DNA of 64,000 bases from Microvirga sp. TS319. Lineage in GTDB: Bacteria > Pseudomonadota > Alphaproteobacteria > Rhizobiales > Beijerinckiaceae. Where the stretch lies: positions 1,285,501 through 1,349,500 of the forward strand of contig NZ_JBGGGT010000001.1 of the NCBI RefSeq assembly GCF_041276405.1, in the 5' to 3' direction. Position 1 is the stretch's first letter, and each line of letters begins with the position of its first letter. The notes beneath the pieces were generated by a model. That model did not search any database and was not told where the DNA came from. It saw only the letters and a program-made list of their open reading frames with translations. Shown in pieces: positions 60,903 through 64,000 of the stretch. Position numbers and translations under genes: made by a program.

Positions 60903-61715
60903 ATGCCCCGCTTCTCGGCCAATCTTGGCTTTCTCTTCACCGAACACTCCGAGCTGGATCGGTTCGCCGCGGCTGCCGCCAGCGGCTTCAAGGCTGTCGA
61001 AATGCACTGGCCCTATCAGGTGCCCGCTTCGGCAATGCGCGGGGAACTGCAGCGGAACGGCCTGACGATGCTGGGAGTGAACACGCCCGTCGGCAACGCG
61101 GTCGGGGGTGATTTCGGCCTGGGAGCAGTGCCGGGACGAGAGGGCGAATTCCAGCAGACCGTGGATGTGGCCGTGTCATACGGCTCCCAGATCGGCGCAA
61201 GTGCCGTCCATTGTATGGCCGGGGCGGTATCGCCCGATGCCCTCGAGGCTGCCGAGCGTACTTTCATCGAGAACCTGAAGGTTGCAGCCGACAAGGCGGG
61301 CCGGGCCGGCATGACGGTCCTGATCGAGCCCATCAACCACCGGGACAAGCCCGGCTACTTTCTCTCTCGCGTCGAGCAGGCCGCAGGGATCATCGAGCAG
61401 GTGGCTCGCTCGAACGTGAAGATCATGTTCGACTGCTATCATACCCAGATCATGCAGGGCGATCTGACCCGCCGCCTCGAGACCCACCTGAAGCTCCTCG
61501 GGCATGTTCAGATCGCGGCCGTGCCCAGCCGTGCGGAACCGGACGAGGGCGAGATCGACTATGCCGAGATCTGCCGTGCCCTCGACCGGATGGGATATGA
61601 CGGCTGGGTTGGTGCCGAGTACAGGCCGCGCGGACGCACCGAGGATGGGCTTGGGTGGCTCTCGGCCTGGTCGGACGGCTGCAACCCATCTTCCGTAGGG
61701 AGCGACCAGGCATGA
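60903..61715 (+). CDS. otnI: Hydroxypyruvate isomerase-like, 2-oxo-tetronate isomerase
   Basis: 270 aa, TIM barrel. ANLGFLFTEHSELDRFAAAA at the start, LIEPINHRDKPGYFLSRV (catalytic Glu) and FDCYHTQIMQGDL, with GWVGAEYRP (second Glu), match the hydroxypyruvate isomerase family including OtnI. It should interconvert 2-oxo- and 3-oxo-tetronate. Its stop overlaps the kinase start by four bases. Confidence 0.88.
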   Translation: MPRFSANLGFLFTEHSELDRFAAAAASGFKAVEMHWPYQVPASAMRGELQRNGLTMLGVNTPVGNAVGGDFGLGAVPGREGEFQQTVDVAVSYGSQIGASAVHCMAGAVSPDALEAAERTFIENLKVAADKAGRAGMTVLIEPINHRDKPGYFLSRVEQAAGIIEQVARSNVKIMFDCYHTQIMQGDLTRRLETHLKLLGHVQIAAVPSRAEPDEGEIDYAEICRALDRMGYDGWVGAEYRPRGRTEDGLGWLSAWSDGCNPSSVGSDQA

Positions 61716-62977
61716 AACTCGGATGCATCGCAGACGATCTGACGGGAGCGACAGACCTTGCGCTCATGCTCGCCCGCGAAGGGCTCAAGACCGTTCAGAC
61801 CATCGGCGTGCCGGGGCCAGATGTGGATCTCTCCGGAGCTGACGCCGTCGTTGTCGCCCTGAAGTCGAGAACCATCCCCGCGAGGGCCGCTGTCGCACTA
61901 TCCCTGTCCGCGGCCGAGGCTTTGCGGAAGGCAGGAGCACGGCACTTCTTCTTCAAGTACTGCTCCACCTTCGACTCCACGGACGAAGGTAATATCGGAC
62001 CGGTAACTGAAGCACTTCTTGGTTTCACGGGCAGTAACATCACCCTCGCCTGCCCCGCCTTCCCTGCCACCGGCCGCACGATCTATCAGGGGTGTCTCTT
62101 CGTCAATGGCGTGCCGCTGCATGAGAGCAGCATGAAGGATCACCCGCTGACGCCCATGCGGGACGCCAATCTCGTGCGGGTTCTACAGCGGCAGACGAAG
62201 CTCTCCGTCGGCCTCGTGACATTCGAAGATGTTGAGGCAGGTCCCGATGCGATCCGGGCCGCCTTCGAGCGGGAGCAGAAAGCCGGCCACCGGATCGTGA
62301 TTGTCGATGCCCTGACCGATCGGCATCTGCGCTCGATCGGCACCTCGGCGGCTGATTTCCCGCTGATCACCGGCGGATCGGGTGTTGCCATGGGCCTGCC
62401 TGCGGCCTACCGCGCGGGCGAGAGCGTCATTCGAAAGGCCCCTGCCGACAGGTTCGATGCTCCCGAAGGACGCGAGATCATCCTTGCCGGATCCTGCTCA
62501 AGCGCAACCAACCGGCAGGTCGAAACGGCGATGGAGCGAGGCGTTCCGGCCTTTCGCCTCGATCCCACGGCCCTCGCATCCGGCACCATGACCGCAGCGA
62601 CCGTTCTCGATTGGCTTTCGACCCAGACGACGGGCGGTCCTGTCCTCATCTACTCGACGGCGAAACCGGAGGCGGTGCAGGAGGTGCAGCGACAAATCGG
62701 CCGCATGGAAGCAGGCGAGATCGTGGAGCGGACCCTGGCCGAGATCGCGCGCTCCTTGCCGGCCCGCGGCTTCACGCGCCTCATCGTGGCCGGCGGCGAA
62801 ACGTCGGGCGCTGTCGTCAATGCTCTTGGCGTGCAGGCACTCACGATCGGGCCGGAGATCGACCCGGGCGTTCCGTGGACGCGGACGCTTGCGGGAACCG
62901 ACCTGGCACTTGCGCTTAAGTCAGGCAATTTCGGCGCCCCGGACTTCTTCCTGAAGGCATGGAGCATGCTCCGGTAA
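61712..62977 (+). CDS. otnK: Four-carbon acid sugar kinase (DUF1537), 3-oxo-tetronate kinase-like
   Basis: 421 aa. The N-terminal domain starts with GCIADDLTGATDLALML. The C-terminal nucleotide-binding domain has LAGSCSSATNRQ and IVAGGETSGAVVNAL. This is the two-domain DUF1537 kinase family, shown in other bacteria to phosphorylate 3-oxo-tetronate (OtnK) or threonate/erythronate (DtnK). Because OtnC and OtnI homologues precede it with tight spacing, OtnK is the likely role. PdxA2 on the divergent strand would instead require a 4-phosphothreonate-type product. Confidence 0.9.
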   Translation: MKLGCIADDLTGATDLALMLAREGLKTVQTIGVPGPDVDLSGADAVVVALKSRTIPARAAVALSLSAAEALRKAGARHFFFKYCSTFDSTDEGNIGPVTEALLGFTGSNITLACPAFPATGRTIYQGCLFVNGVPLHESSMKDHPLTPMRDANLVRVLQRQTKLSVGLVTFEDVEAGPDAIRAAFEREQKAGHRIVIVDALTDRHLRSIGTSAADFPLITGGSGVAMGLPAAYRAGESVIRKAPADRFDAPEGREIILAGSCSSATNRQVETAMERGVPAFRLDPTALASGTMTAATVLDWLSTQTTGGPVLIYSTAKPEAVQEVQRQIGRMEAGEIVERTLAEIARSLPARGFTRLIVAGGETSGAVVNALGVQALTIGPEIDPGVPWTRTLAGTDLALALKSGNFGAPDFFLKAWSMLR

Positions 62978-63063
62978 CGCTCTGCGCAAGTGGATGGCCC
63001 GTCCGAACGCTCAACGAAAACATTTCGAGTGCCACCGAGCATATCGGCTGGGAGGAATACGCA

Positions 63064-64000
63064 ATGAACTACCATGCCTATTATTCAAAAGCCGAGCGCC
63101 CTGTTGAGACCTGCGTCGTCGGAACAGGCGGCTTCGGGCAGAGCTTTCTCGGCCAGGCTCAGCGCGTCCCGCTTATGAACGCACGCATCGCCGTTGATCT
63201 GACGGCAGAGAGCGCGGCATCAGGGTTGAGGGCCGCGGGCATCGCGCCACGAAGAATTCAAATTTGCACATCTGCAAGAGATGCCAGGGTTGCTTGGGAT
63301 CGGTGCGACTACATCGCGGCCGGCGACCTTGCGGTTGTGGCCGAACTTCCGGTGGACGTCGTGGTCGAGGCGACAGGACAGCCTGTTGCCGCAGCCAGGC
63401 ACGCGCTCATCGCGATGGAAGCCGGGAAGCATCTTGCGCTCGTGACGAAGGAACTGGATAGCGTCATCGGGCCAGGGCTCAAGGCTCTTGCGGCGGACCG
63501 TGACCTGATCGTCACGACGGTCGACGGAGATCAGCCAAGCCTCCTTATCGGTCTCGTGACTTGGGCGGAGGTGATGGGCTTCGACATCATCGCAGCCGGA
63601 AAGTCGAGTGAGTACGACTTCGTCTTCGATCCGACCACACGGCAGGTGAGCAGCAACGGGCGGGTGGCGTACGACGTCAACCTTGCCCCTCACTGGGACT
63701 TGGGCGAGCGTGCGGTTGATGAAATTCTGAGAGAGCGGCACGCTGCTATCGCTACCTTTCCGCAGCGCGCTGTTCCCGACCTATGCGAACTCATGGTCGT
63801 TGCGAACGCTACCGGACTGCAGCCCGATCGCATGGACCTCCACGCTCCTCTCGCGCGTATCGGCGAAGTGCCAACGATCTTTTCACGACGTGAGAGTGGC
63901 GGGCTTCTCGCTGGTGGACGCCGCCTCGATGTGTTCCACTGTCTCCGCAAGCCGGACGAGATCAGCTTCGCAGGTGGCGTCTTTGCAGTCATCCGCTGCG
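63064..64000 (+). CDS. Homoserine dehydrogenase-like NAD(P)-dependent oxidoreductase, truncated by window end
   Basis: 312 codons are visible and the frame is open at 64000. The Rossmann motif is VVGTGGFGQSFLGQA. VVVEATGQPVAAARHALIAM and GKHLALVTKELD are like homoserine dehydrogenase-type enzymes, and GKSSEYDFVFDP follows. GGGAGG lies about nine bases before the ATG at 63064. It is the fifth same-strand gene of the acid-sugar locus, 86 bp after the kinase. The substrate is unknown; a sugar acid or its aldehyde is suggested by context. Confidence 0.8.
   Translation, partial: MNYHAYYSKAERPVETCVVGTGGFGQSFLGQAQRVPLMNARIAVDLTAESAASGLRAAGIAPRRIQICTSARDARVAWDRCDYIAAGDLAVVAELPVDVVVEATGQPVAAARHALIAMEAGKHLALVTKELDSVIGPGLKALAADRDLIVTTVDGDQPSLLIGLVTWAEVMGFDIIAAGKSSEYDFVFDPTTRQVSSNGRVAYDVNLAPHWDLGERAVDEILRERHAAIATFPQRAVPDLCELMVVANATGLQPDRMDLHAPLARIGEVPTIFSRRESGGLLAGGRRLDVFHCLRKPDEISFAGGVFAVIRC

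Overview
This is a high-GC stretch with alphaproteobacterial gene content. The mix is typical of Hyphomicrobiales (Rhizobiales): a TolB/TPR regulator, a CarD-family protein, DUF1254, DUF2267, CsbD and KGG stress proteins, TRAP and tripartite tricarboxylate (TTT) transporters, a rhizobial-type phn cluster and abundant short palindromic repeats. A Microvirga- or Methylobacteriaceae-like soil or plant-associated organism is my best guess, by inference only. No rRNA, intact tRNA, CRISPR array or intact insertion sequence was found. Two transposase remnants are present (IS6-type near 19.0 kb, IS3-type near 43.4 kb).

Layout. 1-8.3 kb: a small secreted protein, a Cache-type adenylate/guanylate cyclase, a secreted protein, an 80-aa protein, a membrane regulator (winged-helix-like N-terminus, TolB-like and TPR C-terminus) and a secreted DUF1254 protein. 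Three copies of a GTAACCTAC-type element lie in the gaps and suggest a small regulon. 8.3-15.4 kb: gntR-bisC (biotin/methionine-sulfoxide-type molybdoenzyme) diverges from a four-gene run: MetQ/NlpA-type binding protein, AhpD-like protein, Asp/Glu racemase family protein and FAD-dependent amine oxidase. 16.6-23 kb: an RTX-type exported protein, CarD, KGG protein, isochorismatase-like protein, a frameshifted alpha/beta hydrolase, an NTF2-like protein and DUF2267. 23-30.7 kb: a membrane-domain/GH1-like glycosidase fusion coupled to a second membrane protein, a secreted M20 amidohydrolase, a nickel/cobalt module (DUF1289, RcnR, RcnA), DUF1232 and an exported pyrophosphatase.

31-42.2 kb holds a complete C-P lyase (phosphonate) cluster: phnG-H-I-J-K-L, an acetyltransferase gene, phnC-D-E, a DUF1045 gene, phnM and phnN, diverging from phnF, with a perfect 12-bp palindrome between phnF and phnG. 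43.6-51.5 kb is a quinate/shikimate catabolic locus: bifunctional 3-dehydroshikimate dehydratase (quiC/qsuB type), two tandem FCD regulators, a TRAP transporter, type II dehydroquinase and quinate/shikimate dehydrogenase. These would convert quinate or shikimate to protocatechuate. 52.2-64 kb is a four-carbon acid-sugar (threonate/erythronate-type) locus: an IlvD/Edd dehydratase, a beta-hydroxyacid dehydrogenase, TctA-B-C and PdxA2 on one strand. On the other are a GntR regulator, OtnC, OtnI and OtnK homologues and a truncated homoserine-dehydrogenase-like gene. The expected end product is dihydroxyacetone phosphate.

The most unusual sequence-level signal is a dispersed palindromic repeat family whose outer edge reads TAG-N-GCATCG. 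At four places that edge supplies the stop codon of the adjacent gene. One copy is a 191-bp element with 29-bp terminal inverted repeats. The other leads worth following are the operator-like element around the TolB/TPR regulator, the membrane-GH1 fusion, and the divergent bisC / MetQ-racemase-oxidase locus.
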